The notes beneath the pieces are model-generated. The model was not told the DNA's origin and did no database searches. It saw only the letters and a list, made by a program, of their open reading frames with translations. This document shows, piece by piece, positions 1-9,005 of a stretch of 64,000 bases of DNA (the first letter of the stretch is position 1; every line of letters begins with the position of its first letter). The DNA is from Rhodovulum euryhalinum (lineage in GTDB: Bacteria; Pseudomonadota; Alphaproteobacteria; Rhodobacterales; Rhodobacteraceae): NCBI RefSeq assembly GCF_004342445.1, contig NZ_SLWW01000004.1, positions 186,001 to 250,000 on the forward strand. The letters run 5' to 3'. Made by a program: the position numbers and the translations under genes.

Positions 1-259
1 CGCGGGGACTGCGCTGGTCCAGCTTGGCGCCTTCGACAATGCCGACGAGGCCCGCAGCACCTGGGACGCGCTGGCCGCGCAGGGCCGGTTTGCCGAGTTC
101 TTCGACCAGAAATCCCGTGTCATCCAGGAAACCGAGGGCGGCGGGCGCACCTTCTATCGTCTCCGCGCCGCGGGCTTTTCCGACATGGCCGACGCGCGCC
201 GGTTCTGCGCGGCGCTGATGGCCGAGGGCGCGGACTGCATTCCGGTGGTGGCACGGTGA
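1..259 (+). CDS. SPOR-domain protein, C-terminal end only
   Basis: The frame is open at the left edge and closes with TGA at 257-259, leaving 85 residues visible. The visible part matches a SPOR repeat: an opening VQLGAF strand, then an Ala-rich helix, then a second helix with FCAALMAEG before the terminal strand. SPOR domains bind denuded peptidoglycan glycan strands, usually at division septa, in envelope proteins carrying a membrane anchor. The anchor would lie outside the window. The stop overlaps the GTG start of nagZ by 3 bases, so the two are probably co-translated; both act on peptidoglycan. The family call is good, but the full protein identity cannot be given. Confidence 0.75.
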   Translation, partial: AGTALVQLGAFDNADEARSTWDALAAQGRFAEFFDQKSRVIQETEGGGRTFYRLRAAGFSDMADARRFCAALMAEGADCIPVVAR

Positions 260-1272
260 CGCGACGGGCCGGGGCCTATATCCTGGGCTGTTCCGGCCCC
301 GCGCTCACGCCGGCCGAGCGCCGCTTCTTTGCAGAGGCCAACCCGCTCGGCTTCATCCTGTTCTCGCGCAATGTCCGCGATCCTTCGCAGGTGCGCGCGC
401 TGGTGGATTCGCTGCGCGAAACCGTCGGGCGCCGGGTGCCGGTCCTGATCGACCAGGAGGGCGGGCGCGTCCAGCGTCTGACCGCCCCTTACTGGCGGGT
501 CTGGGCGGCGGCAGCGGCCCAGGTCGAGGCGGTGGGATCCGATCTTGCCGCCCGGTCGATGTACCTGCGTTCGCGCCTGATCGCGCGCGAACTGAACCTG
601 CTGGGGATCGACGTCAATTGCGCGCCGGTGGCCGACATCGCGCGGCCCGAAACGCATGCAGTTCTGAAGAACCGCTGCTATGGCACCGAACCTGCGCACG
701 TGATCCGGATCGCCCGCGCCGTGGCGGACGGGCTGCTGGAAGGCGGGGTCCTGCCGGTCCTGAAGCACATCCCCGGCCATGGCCGGGCGACCCTCGACAG
801 CCACAAGGATCTGCCGCGGGTCAAGACCTCGCACTCGGTGCTTGAGGCGACCGATTTCGCCCCGTTCCGCGCGCTGTCGGACCTGCCGATGGCAATGACC
901 GCCCATGTCATCTATGACACGCTGGATGCGGGGACCCCGGTCACCACCTCGGGTGAGGCCGTGCTGTTCCTGCGCAGGGGCCTCGGGTTCCAGGGCTTCC
1001 TGATGACCGATGACATCTCGATGAAGGCGCTGTCGGGAAGTCTGACCGCGCGCTGCGAGGCCAGCCTTGGGGCCGGCTGTGACGCGGTCTTGCATTGCAA
1101 CGGCAATCTCGCCGAAATGGAAGAGGTCGCGGCGGCCTCTGGCACGATGTCCGAAAAGGCCGCGGCGCGTCTGGCGCGGGCGCTGGCCCGGCGGCGCGCG
1201 GCGGTGCCGGGCGACATCGCGGCACTGGCGGCCGAGCTTGACGGGATGCTGGGAACCAAGCGCAATGCCTGA
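256..1272 (+). CDS. nagZ: beta-N-acetylhexosaminidase NagZ (GH3)
   Basis: This 338-residue glycoside hydrolase family 3 enzyme removes N-acetylglucosamine from GlcNAc-anhydromuropeptides in cytosolic cell-wall recycling. Visible landmarks are LIDQEGGRV near residue 64, the NagZ signature KHIPGHG at 170-176, the catalytic Asp-His pair in DSH (181-183) and the likely nucleophile Asp252 in MTDDISM. There is no signal peptide, as expected for the cytoplasmic form. The GTG start at 256 is chosen because it overlaps the stop of the SPOR gene and begins just before the conserved first strand. The 3' end overlaps scpA by 8 bases. Confidence 0.95.
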   Translation: MTRRAGAYILGCSGPALTPAERRFFAEANPLGFILFSRNVRDPSQVRALVDSLRETVGRRVPVLIDQEGGRVQRLTAPYWRVWAAAAAQVEAVGSDLAARSMYLRSRLIARELNLLGIDVNCAPVADIARPETHAVLKNRCYGTEPAHVIRIARAVADGLLEGGVLPVLKHIPGHGRATLDSHKDLPRVKTSHSVLEATDFAPFRALSDLPMAMTAHVIYDTLDAGTPVTTSGEAVLFLRRGLGFQGFLMTDDISMKALSGSLTARCEASLGAGCDAVLHCNGNLAEMEEVAAASGTMSEKAAARLARALARRRAAVPGDIAALAAELDGMLGTKRNA

Positions 1273-2068
1273 ACAGGGCGCCGACAGCTTCGATGAGGGG
1301 CCCGCGCGGGACCCCGTCGCCGCCCGGCTGGCCGCCGAGGCGCTGATTGTCGATGTCGAGGGTTTCGAGGGCCCGCTCGATATGCTGCTGACGCTGGCCC
1401 GCACCCAGAAGGTCGACCTGCGCCGGATCTCGGTGCTGCAACTGGCCGAGCAGTATCTCGTTTTCGTCGAGCAGGCCAAGGCGCTCCGGATCGAACTGGC
1501 GGCCGACTACCTGGTGATGGCGGCCTGGCTCGCGTTCCTGAAATCGCGGCTGCTGCTGCCGCCCGACCCGACCGACGAGGGCCCCTCGGGCGAGGATCTG
1601 GCCGCGCACCTGGCGTTCCAGTTGGAACGGCTCGAGGCGATGCGGGGGGCGGCGGCGCGGCTTCTGGGGCGCGACCAGAAGGGGCGCGACTTCTTCGTGC
1701 GCGGCACGCCGTCGGACGTCGCCCGCATCCGCCGCGTGGAATATACCGCGACGCTGCTGGACCTGATGCAGGCCTATGCGCGGATCCGCACCAAGGACGA
1801 GTTCCGCCCCTACGTGCTGGACCGGGATGCGCTTTACACGATGGAAGAGGCGCTTGAGCGGATGCGCGGGCTCTTGGGCTATGCCGGCGAGTGGGTGGAC
1901 CTTGCGACCTGGCTGCCCGAGGGCTGGAACGCCGACCCGGTCCGCCGCCGCACCGCGACCGCGGCGCATTTCGCCGCCAGCCTCGAACTCGTCAAGCAGG
2001 GCCAGCTGGAACTGCGCCAGGCCGAGACCTTCGCGCCGATCCATATCCGGCGGAAGACGCGGCAATGA
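1265..2068 (+). CDS. scpA: segregation and condensation protein A
   Basis: This kleisin subunit (267 residues) of the bacterial SMC-ScpA-ScpB condensin bridges the SMC heads during chromosome organisation and segregation. The diagnostic N-terminal FEGPLDMLL stretch sits near residue 35, and the C-terminal winged-helix region follows after a variable middle. The ATG at 1265 is preferred over farther upstream in-frame codons because those would lie deep inside nagZ; it gives a short overlap with the nagZ stop. The stop overlaps the scpB start as ATGA, the usual coupled arrangement. Confidence 0.95.
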   Translation: MPEQGADSFDEGPARDPVAARLAAEALIVDVEGFEGPLDMLLTLARTQKVDLRRISVLQLAEQYLVFVEQAKALRIELAADYLVMAAWLAFLKSRLLLPPDPTDEGPSGEDLAAHLAFQLERLEAMRGAAARLLGRDQKGRDFFVRGTPSDVARIRRVEYTATLLDLMQAYARIRTKDEFRPYVLDRDALYTMEEALERMRGLLGYAGEWVDLATWLPEGWNADPVRRRTATAAHFAASLELVKQGQLELRQAETFAPIHIRRKTRQ

Positions 2069-2709
2069 CCCGGCCCGAGCCCGAGCAGGAGGAAAGCCTT
2101 TTCGAGGCCCCGCCCATGGCCGAGCAGGAGCGCATGGTCGAGGCGATCCTGTTCGCCTCGGCCGAGCCGCTGCGCGTGGCCGAGTTGAACGCGCGGATGC
2201 CGCATGGCTGCGACGCGGCCGCGGCGCTGGCGCATCTTGCCCGCCGCTACGAGGGGCGGGGGGTCCGGCTGGTGCGCGTGGGCGAGTCCTGGGCATTCCG
2301 CACTGCGCCCGACCTGGGTTTCCTGATGCAGAAGGAAACGGTCGAGCTGCGCAAGCTTTCCCGTGCCGCGATCGAGACGCTGGCGATCGTGGCCTATCAC
2401 CAGCCGGTCACCCGCGCCGAGATTGAGGAGATCCGCGGCGTCTCGGTCAGCCGGGGCACCGTCGACCAGTTGCTGGAACTGGAATGGATCCGCTTCGGCC
2501 GCCGCCGGATGACCCCGGGCCGGCCCGTCACCTATGTGGTGACCGAGGAATTCCTCGACCATTTCGGGCTGGAAAGCGCGCGCGACCTGCCGGGGCTCAA
2601 GGATCTGCGGGCCGCAGGGCTGCTGGACAGCCGGCCGATGCCCGGCGCCCCGGACGACGACGGCGAGGGCGAGGACGGCCAGGCCGACATGTTCGAGGAC
2701 GAAAGCTGA
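2065..2709 (+). CDS. scpB: segregation and condensation protein B
   Basis: ScpB (214 residues) forms a dimer of tandem winged helices that binds ScpA in the SMC complex. Family motifs visible are VEAILFASAEPL near residue 25, the ETLAIVAYHQPVTRAEIEEIRG segment around 105 (long run shortened here to its two halves, ETLAIVAYHQ and RAEIEEIRG), and RPVTYVVTEEFL around 152. The last 35 residues are acidic and probably disordered. The start overlaps scpA by 4 bases. The gene converges on the minus-strand aminotransferase across 32 bases. In relatives as I remember them, tatABC often follows scpB; it is absent here. Confidence 0.95.
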   Translation: MTRPEPEQEESLFEAPPMAEQERMVEAILFASAEPLRVAELNARMPHGCDAAAALAHLARRYEGRGVRLVRVGESWAFRTAPDLGFLMQKETVELRKLSRAAIETLAIVAYHQPVTRAEIEEIRGVSVSRGTVDQLLELEWIRFGRRRMTPGRPVTYVVTEEFLDHFGLESARDLPGLKDLRAAGLLDSRPMPGAPDDDGEGEDGQADMFEDES

Positions 2710-2741
2710 TCCTGCGGCCTTGCCGGGGATCAGGCCCAGGA

Positions 2742-4115
2742 TCAGCCCGCGCCGACCTCGGCAAAGACCTGTTTCAGCGCGCCTTCCAGCTTGTCGAACA
2801 TCTCGTCCATCTGCGCGTCGGTCAGGATGAACGGCGGGCAGAGCACGATGGACTGTCCCAGCGGCCGGCAGATCAGCCCGTGATCGGTGCAGGTGTTGGC
2901 GATCCGCTCGCTGACTGACAGTTTCCCCGGGAAGGGCGTCTTCGTCGTCTTGTCCGCCACTGCCTCCAGCGCGCCCATCAGCCCCTTGCCGCGCCATTCG
3001 CCGATATTGGGATGTTCGGCAAGCCGCGCCAGCCCCGCCTCGAACCGCGGGGTCAGGGCGCGCACATTGTCCAGCAGCCCCTCGTTCAGCACAACGTCGA
3101 TCGCCTTCAGCGCGATCGCGCAGCCCACCGGGTGGCCCGAGGCGGTGAAGCCGTGGGGGAAATCCTCGGCGTCCTCGGCGGCGGCTTGCAGCCGGTCGGC
3201 AAGCTCGGGGCCCAGGATCACCGCGCCCATCGGAAAATAGCCCGCGGTCAGCGCCTTGGAACTGATGATCGCGTCGGGGGTGAAGTCATAGGTCTGGCAC
3301 CCCCAGACCTCGCCCGTGCGGCCAAAGCCGCAGATCACCTCGTCGGCGATCAGCGGGATGCCGTGGCGCTTCAGGATCGGCCCGATCGCCTGGAAATAGC
3401 CTGCACTGGGCGGAATCACGCCGCCTGCGCCCATCACGGGTTCCGCGACAAAACCCGCGATGGTCTCGGCGCCCTCGCGCGCGATCACCTCTTCCAGTTC
3501 GGCGGCGAGGCGCGCGGTGAACTGGGTCTCGGTCTCGTCCTCGCGCCCCTCGCGCCAGTAATGCGGGCAGGTCAGGTGGATGAAGCCCGGCAGCGGCAGC
3601 CCGAACAGGTCGTTATAGGGCTTGCCGGTCATCGAGGCGGCGGCCACCGTCACCCCGTGATAGCCGTTGACCCGCGTCAGGATCTTGCGCCGCTCCGGCT
3701 GGCCCTCGGCCCGGCCGAGAAACCACAGCATCTTGAGCATGGTGTCATTCGCTTCCGACCCCGAATTCGTATAGAACACCCGGCCGCGCGCGAAGGGCGA
3801 GACCTCGACCAGACGTTCGCTCAGCATCACGGTCTGGTCCGACATCCGCCCGAAAAAGGCGTGATAGCCGGGCAGGCGGGCATATTGCTCCTGCGCGGCC
3901 TCGGCCAGCCCCGCATGGTCGAATCCCGCCACCATGTTCCAGAGCCCGGAATTGGCATCCAGATAGCGCCGCCCGTTGGTGTCGACGACATAAGGCCCCT
4001 CGCCATGGCTGACGACGACCGTGCCGCGCGCCCGCACCGAGGGCAGGTCGGTGAAGCCATAGAAACTGTGCGCCGCGGCGCGGGCTTCCCAGCTGTTGGG
4101 GGCTGTGTCGGGCAT
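2742..4115 (-). CDS. class III PLP aminotransferase (omega-transaminase type)
   Basis: The product is 457 residues with fold-type I aminotransferase features: the phosphate-binding NSGSEAND at 117-124, Tyr152 in NGYHG that stacks on PLP, Asp258 in IADEV and the Schiff-base Lys287 in SSKALTAG. It closely resembles the Rhodobacterales omega-amino acid:pyruvate aminotransferases that deaminate omega-amines such as putrescine, beta-alanine or taurine; which substrate this one uses cannot be read from sequence. It diverges from a LysR regulator at 4253, which probably controls it, across 137 bases containing a dyad at 4169-4187. The polyamine gene speE near the right edge is too distant to be informative. 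Confidence 0.9.
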   Translation of the reverse strand: MPDTAPNSWEARAAAHSFYGFTDLPSVRARGTVVVSHGEGPYVVDTNGRRYLDANSGLWNMVAGFDHAGLAEAAQEQYARLPGYHAFFGRMSDQTVMLSERLVEVSPFARGRVFYTNSGSEANDTMLKMLWFLGRAEGQPERRKILTRVNGYHGVTVAAASMTGKPYNDLFGLPLPGFIHLTCPHYWREGREDETETQFTARLAAELEEVIAREGAETIAGFVAEPVMGAGGVIPPSAGYFQAIGPILKRHGIPLIADEVICGFGRTGEVWGCQTYDFTPDAIISSKALTAGYFPMGAVILGPELADRLQAAAEDAEDFPHGFTASGHPVGCAIALKAIDVVLNEGLLDNVRALTPRFEAGLARLAEHPNIGEWRGKGLMGALEAVADKTTKTPFPGKLSVSERIANTCTDHGLICRPLGQSIVLCPPFILTDAQMDEMFDKLEGALKQVFAEVGAG

Positions 4116-4168
4116 GGTCAGGGCTCCTTCGGCGTTGGTGGGGCGACGCTACCCCCGGCTCGTTCCGG

Positions 4169-4187
4169 GTGCAATCGCGCGTTGCAC
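4169..4187. promoter_or_regulatory. dyad, candidate LysR operator
   Basis: The site is GTGCAA, seven bases, TTGCAC: a perfect 6-base inverted repeat in the middle of the divergent spacer between the aminotransferase and the LysR gene. LysR-type regulators generally bind interrupted dyads in such spacers, activating the target and repressing themselves. The assignment rests on position and symmetry only. Confidence 0.5.
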
Positions 4188-4252
4188 GACCGCCCCCCGG
4201 GCCGTAGCGTCGGGGCCGAACGAAGGGGCCCGACGAAAGGGGAACCGCCGCC

Positions 4253-5221
4253 ATGGCCCAGCAGCCACCCGGCCGGATCACGCTCTGGGGCACCGAGGTC
4301 TTCGTTGCCGCCGCCGAGGAAGGCACGCTGTCGGCCGCGGCGCGGCGGCTGGGGGCCAGCGTCTCGGCGGTGTCACAGCAGCTTGCCGCGCTCGAGACGG
4401 CGCTGGGGGCGGCGCTTCTCGATCGCGCGGCGCGCCCGCTTGTCCTGACGCAGGCGGGCGAGATGTTCCTGCGCCGCGCCCGCACGATCCTGGCCGAGGC
4501 CGACGAGGCGCGCGCCGAGATCGCTGCCCGCGACCTGTCGGCGCGCGCGCTGATGCGGCTGGGCATGATCGAGGATTTCGAGGCCGACGTGACGCCGCGG
4601 CTTCTGTCCGAGATGGCAGGGGAACTGACCCGCTCGCGCTTTCAACTGGAAACCGGCCCCAGTCATCGGCTGCTGGGCCTTCTGGACGCGCGTGCGCTTG
4701 ACATGGTTGTCGCGGCCGATCCGGGGCAGGGGGCCGACTGGATGGAACTGCACCCGCTGCTGGTCGAACCTTTCGTGGTCGCGGCCCCCAGGGGGGCGCT
4801 GGCGCCGGGCGACGATGTGCTGGCCCGGCTGGGTGCGCTGCCGCTGGTGCATTACACGCAACGCCACCAGATGGGCCGCCAGATCGCCGGGCACCTCGCC
4901 GCGCAGGAGATCCGGCCCGCCGTCCGGTTCGAGCTGGACAGCTATTCCGCGATCCTCGCGATGGTTGCGGGCGGCGCGGGCTGGACGATCCTGACCCCGC
5001 TGGGCCTGTTGCATGCGCGCCGGTTTCTCGATGCGGTCGACGTGGTGCCCCTGCCGCTTGCGCCGCTGTCGCGGCGGATCGCGCTGATCGCGCGGGCCGG
5101 TGTGCTGGGCGAGGTGCCCGCGCGGATGGCGGACCGGCTGCGCCCGCTGCTGGCCGAGGGCGTGGTGGACGAGGCGGTGGCGCGTCTGCCCTGGTTGCGG
5201 GCGGGCCTGCGCGTGCTCTGA
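4253..5221 (+). CDS. LysR-family transcriptional regulator
   Basis: This 322-residue protein has the standard LTTR plan: an N-terminal winged helix-turn-helix (about residues 8-68, with AAARRLGASVSAVSQQLAAL-type spacing) and a periplasmic-binding-like effector domain. It is transcribed away from the class III aminotransferase, the classical geometry for a LysR regulator and its target, so it most likely senses an amine or amino acid. The start at 4253 follows a purine-rich GAAAGGGG stretch. The gene ends 8 bases before the convergent deaminase gene. The effector is unknown. Confidence 0.9.
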   Translation: MAQQPPGRITLWGTEVFVAAAEEGTLSAAARRLGASVSAVSQQLAALETALGAALLDRAARPLVLTQAGEMFLRRARTILAEADEARAEIAARDLSARALMRLGMIEDFEADVTPRLLSEMAGELTRSRFQLETGPSHRLLGLLDARALDMVVAADPGQGADWMELHPLLVEPFVVAAPRGALAPGDDVLARLGALPLVHYTQRHQMGRQIAGHLAAQEIRPAVRFELDSYSAILAMVAGGAGWTILTPLGLLHARRFLDAVDVVPLPLAPLSRRIALIARAGVLGEVPARMADRLRPLLAEGVVDEAVARLPWLRAGLRVL

Positions 5222-5229
5222 GCCCGGTC

Positions 5230-6315
5230 TCAGGGCATGCGGAAATGCTTGGACAGCTTCAGCCCCTGGCCCTGGTAGTTCGACGCGATGCCCGCGCCAT
5301 ACAGCGTCTCGGGCCGCGCGGCCATCCGTTCATAGACCAGCCGCCCCACGACCTGCCCGTGTTCCAGCACAAAGGGCGCCTCGTGGCAGCGCACCTCCAG
5401 CACCCCGCGCGATCCCGACCCGCCCGCCGCGTCATGGCCGAATCCGGGGTCGAAGAAGCCCGCGTAATGCACCCGGAACTCGCCCACCATGGCGAGGTAG
5501 GGCGCCATCTCGGCGGCATAATCGGGCGGGATATGCACCGATTCGCGGCTGACCAGGATGTAGAAGGCGCCGGGGTCGAGGATGATCCGGCCCTTGTCGG
5601 TCCGGATCTCCTCCCAGAACTCGGCGGCATCGTGGCCGCCCACGCGGTCGAGGTCGATCACGCCGGAATGGGGCTTGGCGCGATAGCCGACCAGATCGCC
5701 CTCGGCCGGTTTCAGGTCGACTGAAAACCCGAGGCCGCCAGAGATCACCGCAGGCCCCCCCGCCACCAGCCCCTCGGCGTCATGCAGGGCCCGAAGCTCG
5801 GCATCCGACAGCACCGCCTGGCCGCGGCGAAAGCGGATCTGGTTCAGCCGCTGGCCTGGGCGGACCAGCACCGAGAACGAGCGCGGGCAGATCTCGGCGT
5901 AAAGCGGACCGTCATAGCCGGGGCGGATGCGGTCGAACTCGACCCCGCCATCGGTGATCGCGCGGGTCAGAAGGTCAAGCCGTCCAGTCGAGCTTTTGGC
6001 ATTGGCCACGGCCTGGATGTCTGCTGGCAGCGCCAGCCGCTCCATCAGCGGCACGACGTAGACGCAGCCCTTTTCCAGAACCGCGCCGCCCGACAGGTCG
6101 ATCCGGTGCATCTCGAAATCGGCCAGCCGCTCGGCCACCGTGCGGCCTGTCCCCGCCAGGAACGAGGCGCGCACCCGGTAGGCGACATCGCCCAGACGCA
6201 GGTCGAGAGAGGCGGGCTGGACCTGACCCTCGGCCAGCGGCGCGGCAAGGCCGATCGCGCCCGTTTCGATCAGCGCGCGGATCTCCTGCGCGGGCAGCAC
6301 GCCGGTGCCGGTCAT
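5230..6315 (-). CDS. dcd: 2'-deoxycytidine 5'-triphosphate deaminase (long form)
   Basis: The product is 361 residues, about twice the length of a normal Dcd. It belongs to the alphaproteobacterial family in which two dUTPase/Dcd-like beta folds are joined in one chain (PF06559-type as I recall). Visible elements are QPASLDLRLGD near residue 30, the AKSSTGRLDLL motif near 105 and IRPGYDGPL shortly after. The second half carries AEMAPYLAMVGEFRVHYAGF-like strands (cited in part) and GVLEVRCHEAPF. The expected reaction is dCTP to dUTP, feeding dTMP synthesis. The start at 6315 is chosen for the AAGGGGG ribosome-binding site before it. Confidence 0.85.
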   Translation of the reverse strand: MTGTGVLPAQEIRALIETGAIGLAAPLAEGQVQPASLDLRLGDVAYRVRASFLAGTGRTVAERLADFEMHRIDLSGGAVLEKGCVYVVPLMERLALPADIQAVANAKSSTGRLDLLTRAITDGGVEFDRIRPGYDGPLYAEICPRSFSVLVRPGQRLNQIRFRRGQAVLSDAELRALHDAEGLVAGGPAVISGGLGFSVDLKPAEGDLVGYRAKPHSGVIDLDRVGGHDAAEFWEEIRTDKGRIILDPGAFYILVSRESVHIPPDYAAEMAPYLAMVGEFRVHYAGFFDPGFGHDAAGGSGSRGVLEVRCHEAPFVLEHGQVVGRLVYERMAARPETLYGAGIASNYQGQGLKLSKHFRMP

Positions 6316-6445
6316 CGGATCCCCCTTGGCTGCGCCCCTTGCCGCTGTGCCCGGGGTCGATTGCACCCCGGTCCGATTGCGCCAGGGGCGGTCCCCGGAA
6401 ACATCACCGCCCGCGGCCGGCAAGGCACGCGGGCGGTTGAAATTA

Positions 6446-6522
6446 TGGTCGGGCTAGCAGGACTTGAACCTGCGACCTTCCGCCCCCCAGACGGACGCGC
6501 TACCAGACTGCGCCATAGCCCG
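6446..6522 (-). tRNA. tRNA-Pro, anticodon GGG
   Basis: The minus strand folds as a complete cloverleaf of 77 bases with an encoded CCA (6446-6448). The acceptor stem CGGGCTA pairs with TAGCCCG, the D stem is GCGC/GCGC, and the anticodon stem TCCGT/GCGGA closes the loop CTGGGGG, giving GGG. The T arm carries GGTTCAAGTCC. It reads CCC and CCT proline codons, which are abundant here. It lies 55 bases downstream of the MerR gene on the same strand. Confidence 0.97.
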
Positions 6523-6577
6523 ATGTGGGGCGTGTCATACCATGTCTGACGCCGGGGGCAAGCCGCAAAAACCGCTT

Positions 6578-7600
6578 TCAGAGCGGCGGAGTCGGGTCGC
6601 CGCCGCCGGCTTTCATCCGCGCGCCGAGGGCCCGCAGCCGGTTCAGCGCCTGCGCGGTCACATCGCGGTCGGCGGCCAGCGCCTTGCGCAGCGCGGGGGT
6701 GCGAATCCGGGTGCGCAGCGGCGGTTCCACCGGGCTGAATGCCGGGTCGTCATCCGCAGGATCGGTGCGCGCGATATCCGTGCCCAGCGGCTGCGGTTCC
6801 GCGGCGATCAAGGGCTCGGGCTCCGGCTCGACCTCGGGGGCCGGTTCGGGCTCCGGTTCCGGCAGGGCCTCGGGTTCCGGCCCGGTCATGGCCGCGTCTT
6901 CGGGTTCCGGCTCGGCCAGGGCGATGTCCGGTTCGAGATCCGGCACGGTGAACGCGTCGGCGTCCGGTTCGGTGAACGCGGCGGATTCGGATTCCGCCTC
7001 GGCCGCCGGGGGGTCGGGCGTGGCGGGGGCAGCGGGCTGCCCGGTCTCGGACGGCGGCGCATGGCGGCGGAACGCCGGTATCACCGGCGCCGCCTCGGCC
7101 ACGTCCGGTTCGGGCGCGGCTTGCGGCGGGGCAAGCTCTAGCCCCGGCAGAATCGCCTCGTCGGGTTCCGGACGCGGCCTGCGCGCCAGCCGCACCACCG
7201 GCGCCGCTTCGGGCTCGGCCTCTTCAAGCATGGGCGCCTCGGCGAACGCGTCGCTCGGCGACTCGGTCCCGGCATCCTCGACGCGCATGGCATGGCCTTC
7301 GATCAGCATGCCCGCCGCATTCTCGTCGAGCGGTGGCGACAGCGCGGCGACAAAGCGCACGCCCTCTTCGCGCAGGATCTTCTGCACGCCCCGGATCGTC
7401 AGCCCGTCCTCGTGCAGCAGTTTCTTGATGCCGCCCAAAAGCATCATGTCGGCCGGCCGATAGTAGCGCCGCCCGCCCGCCCGCTTTACCGGCTTGACCT
7501 GGGTGAACCGGCTTTCCCAGAACCGAAGCACGTGTGCAGGCGTGTCAAGCCAGGCCGCAACCTCGCTGATCGTGCGAAAGGCTTCGGGAGATTTTTCCAT
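6578..7600 (-). CDS. MerR-family regulator with Pro/Glu-rich tail
   Basis: The 340-residue product starts with a MerR winged helix-turn-helix (about residues 8-75, with [19 protein letters not shown] as the core and [11 protein letters not shown] as the wing). After about residue 95 the sequence becomes long, acidic and proline-rich, with runs of PEPEPEP between 190 and 290, and ends in a short basic segment. No effector-binding domain is visible, so the input signal is unknown. It sits 12 bases downstream of ihfA and just before tRNA-Pro, a placement I recall as conserved in Rhodobacterales. The tail is probably disordered. Confidence 0.88.
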   Translation of the reverse strand: MEKSPEAFRTISEVAAWLDTPAHVLRFWESRFTQVKPVKRAGGRRYYRPADMMLLGGIKKLLHEDGLTIRGVQKILREEGVRFVAALSPPLDENAAGMLIEGHAMRVEDAGTESPSDAFAEAPMLEEAEPEAAPVVRLARRPRPEPDEAILPGLELAPPQAAPEPDVAEAAPVIPAFRRHAPPSETGQPAAPATPDPPAAEAESESAAFTEPDADAFTVPDLEPDIALAEPEPEDAAMTGPEPEALPEPEPEPAPEVEPEPEPLIAAEPQPLGTDIARTDPADDDPAFSPVEPPLRTRIRTPALRKALAADRDVTAQALNRLRALGARMKAGGGDPTPPL

Positions 7601-7612
7601 GAAATCGTTGCC

Positions 7613-7924
7613 TTAGCCCTTTCGCCGCGCATTCCCGTCGGCAACGCGGTCCTTCATCAGGTGCGAGGGCCGGAAGGTCAGGACGCGGCGGGGCAGGATC
7701 GGAACCTCCTCGCCGGTCTTGGGGTTGCGGCCCACGCGCGCGGCCTTTTCGCGCACCGAGAAGGTGCCGAAGGACGAGATCTTGACCGTCTCTCCGCTGA
7801 CCAGCGCATCCGACATGTGCTGCAGCACGCTCTCGACGAGGTCCGCGGATTCGTTGCGCGACAGTCCCACCTCGCGAAACACGGACTCTGTCAAATCCAT
7901 ACGTGTCAGCGTGTTGCCCGCCAT
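7613..7924 (-). CDS. ihfA: integration host factor subunit alpha
   Basis: IhfA (103 residues) forms with IhfB a heterodimer that bends DNA sharply and assists recombination, replication and sigma54-type promoters. The protein shows the HU/IHF fold: two N-terminal helices, [10 protein letters not shown], then the DNA-intercalating arm [16 protein letters not shown] with the tip Pro. The ATG at 7924 follows GGAGGGG at good spacing. A second in-frame Met eight residues in is the alternative start. It lies 107 bases downstream of fabH, in the same direction, and has a candidate promoter of its own. Confidence 0.95.
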   Translation of the reverse strand: MAGNTLTRMDLTESVFREVGLSRNESADLVESVLQHMSDALVSGETVKISSFGTFSVREKAARVGRNPKTGEEVPILPRRVLTFRPSHLMKDRVADGNARRKG

Positions 7925-7964
7925 GGCGCCCCTCCGATGCAAGCTGAAATTTCCCGTCTGCTCA

Positions 7965-7995
7965 GGAGCTTGGGAGAAACCGATTTCCGAGTCAA
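7965..7995 (-). promoter_or_regulatory. candidate ihfA promoter region
   Basis: In the 107-base, comparatively AT-rich spacer between fabH and ihfA, the minus strand has TTGACT (7990-7995) as a -35-like hexamer. The -10 position about 17 bases downstream is poor. It suggests that ihfA can be transcribed separately from the rpmF-plsX-fabH genes. Confidence 0.3.
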
Positions 7996-8031
7996 TAACA
8001 ACGGCTTGCGGGACGGGTCTTGCGCAGGGTC

Positions 8032-9003
8032 CTACCAGCGCAGAACCACCGACCCCCAGGCCAGCCCGCCGCCGATCGCCTCGGTCACGACAAGGTCGCC
8101 GGGCCGGATCCGGCCCTCGGCCTTGCCGACCGACAAGGCCAGCGGGATCGACGCCGCCGACGTGTTGCCGTGGTCCTGCACGGTGACGATCACGCGCTCC
8201 ATCGGCAGGTGCAGCCGCTGGGCGGTGGCCTTGATGATCCTGAGATTGGCCTGGTGCGGGACCAGCCAGTCGACATCCGCGCCTGTCAGCCCGGCCTTGT
8301 CCAGCGCCGCATGCGCGGTGTCGGCCAGTTTCTCGACGGCGTGGCGGAAGACCTCCTTGCCCAGCATCCTCAGATACCCGGTCGTCCCCGTCGAGGTGCC
8401 GCCGTCCACGTAAAGGATATCGCGGTGGCGCCCGTCGGAATGGAGGTCGACCGACAGGATGCCTCGGTCGTCCGCGCTGCCCTGGCCCTCGCCCGCCTCC
8501 AGCAGGACGGCGCCCGCGCCGTCGCCGAACAGCACGCAGGTGCCTCGGTCTTCCCAGTCCATGATCCGGCTGAAGGTCTCGGCCCCGATCACCAGGATGC
8601 GCCGGGCCTGGCCCGTGGCGATCATTGCGTTGGCGTTGGCCATAGCAAAGACGAAACCCGCACAGACCGCCTGCACGTCGAAGGCGAACCCGCGGGTCAT
8701 GCCAAGGCCCGCCTGCACCATGGTCGCCGCCGAGGGGAAGGTGAAATCGGCGGTCGAGGTCGCCAGCACGATCGCGTCGACATCGTCGGGGCCAAGCCCC
8801 GCATCGTCGAGCGCCGCCCGCGCCGCCTTGATCGCCATCTCTGACGTGGTCTCGCCCTCGGCTGCGAAATGGCGCCGCTCGATCCCCGAGCGGGTCCGAA
8901 TCCATTCGTCCGACGTGTCGAGGCTTTTCTCGAACTCGGCGTTCTCGACGACGCGCGCGGGCAGGTAGTGCCCGACTCCCCTGACAATGGCCCTTGTTAC
9001 CAT
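8032..9003 (-). CDS. fabH: beta-ketoacyl-ACP synthase III
   Basis: FabH (323 residues) condenses acetyl-CoA with malonyl-ACP to start type II fatty acid synthesis in the cytosol. The catalytic triad is intact: Cys114 in QAVCAGF, His250 in VPHQANLR and Asn280 in DHGNTSAAS. Length and ends are normal for the family. It follows plsX after 2 bases, giving the widespread rpmF-plsX-fabH operon that links ribosome protein L32, phospholipid and fatty acid initiation genes. Confidence 0.97.
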   Translation of the reverse strand: MVTRAIVRGVGHYLPARVVENAEFEKSLDTSDEWIRTRSGIERRHFAAEGETTSEMAIKAARAALDDAGLGPDDVDAIVLATSTADFTFPSAATMVQAGLGMTRGFAFDVQAVCAGFVFAMANANAMIATGQARRILVIGAETFSRIMDWEDRGTCVLFGDGAGAVLLEAGEGQGSADDRGILSVDLHSDGRHRDILYVDGGTSTGTTGYLRMLGKEVFRHAVEKLADTAHAALDKAGLTGADVDWLVPHQANLRIIKATAQRLHLPMERVIVTVQDHGNTSAASIPLALSVGKAEGRIRPGDLVVTEAIGGGLAWGSVVLRW

Positions 9004-9005
9004 TT

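Noticed and set aside
154-1479. Long open frames on the strand opposite nagZ, scpA and many other genes
   Set aside because: In this GC-rich DNA stop codons are rare and the antisense frames are low-complexity Arg/Pro/Ala-rich with no domains, while the sense frames have full family motifs.
6760-7000. Short direct repeats inside the MerR gene as a CRISPR or minisatellite
   Set aside because: The repeats encode PEPEP units in frame and vary in length; there are no constant repeats and spacers.
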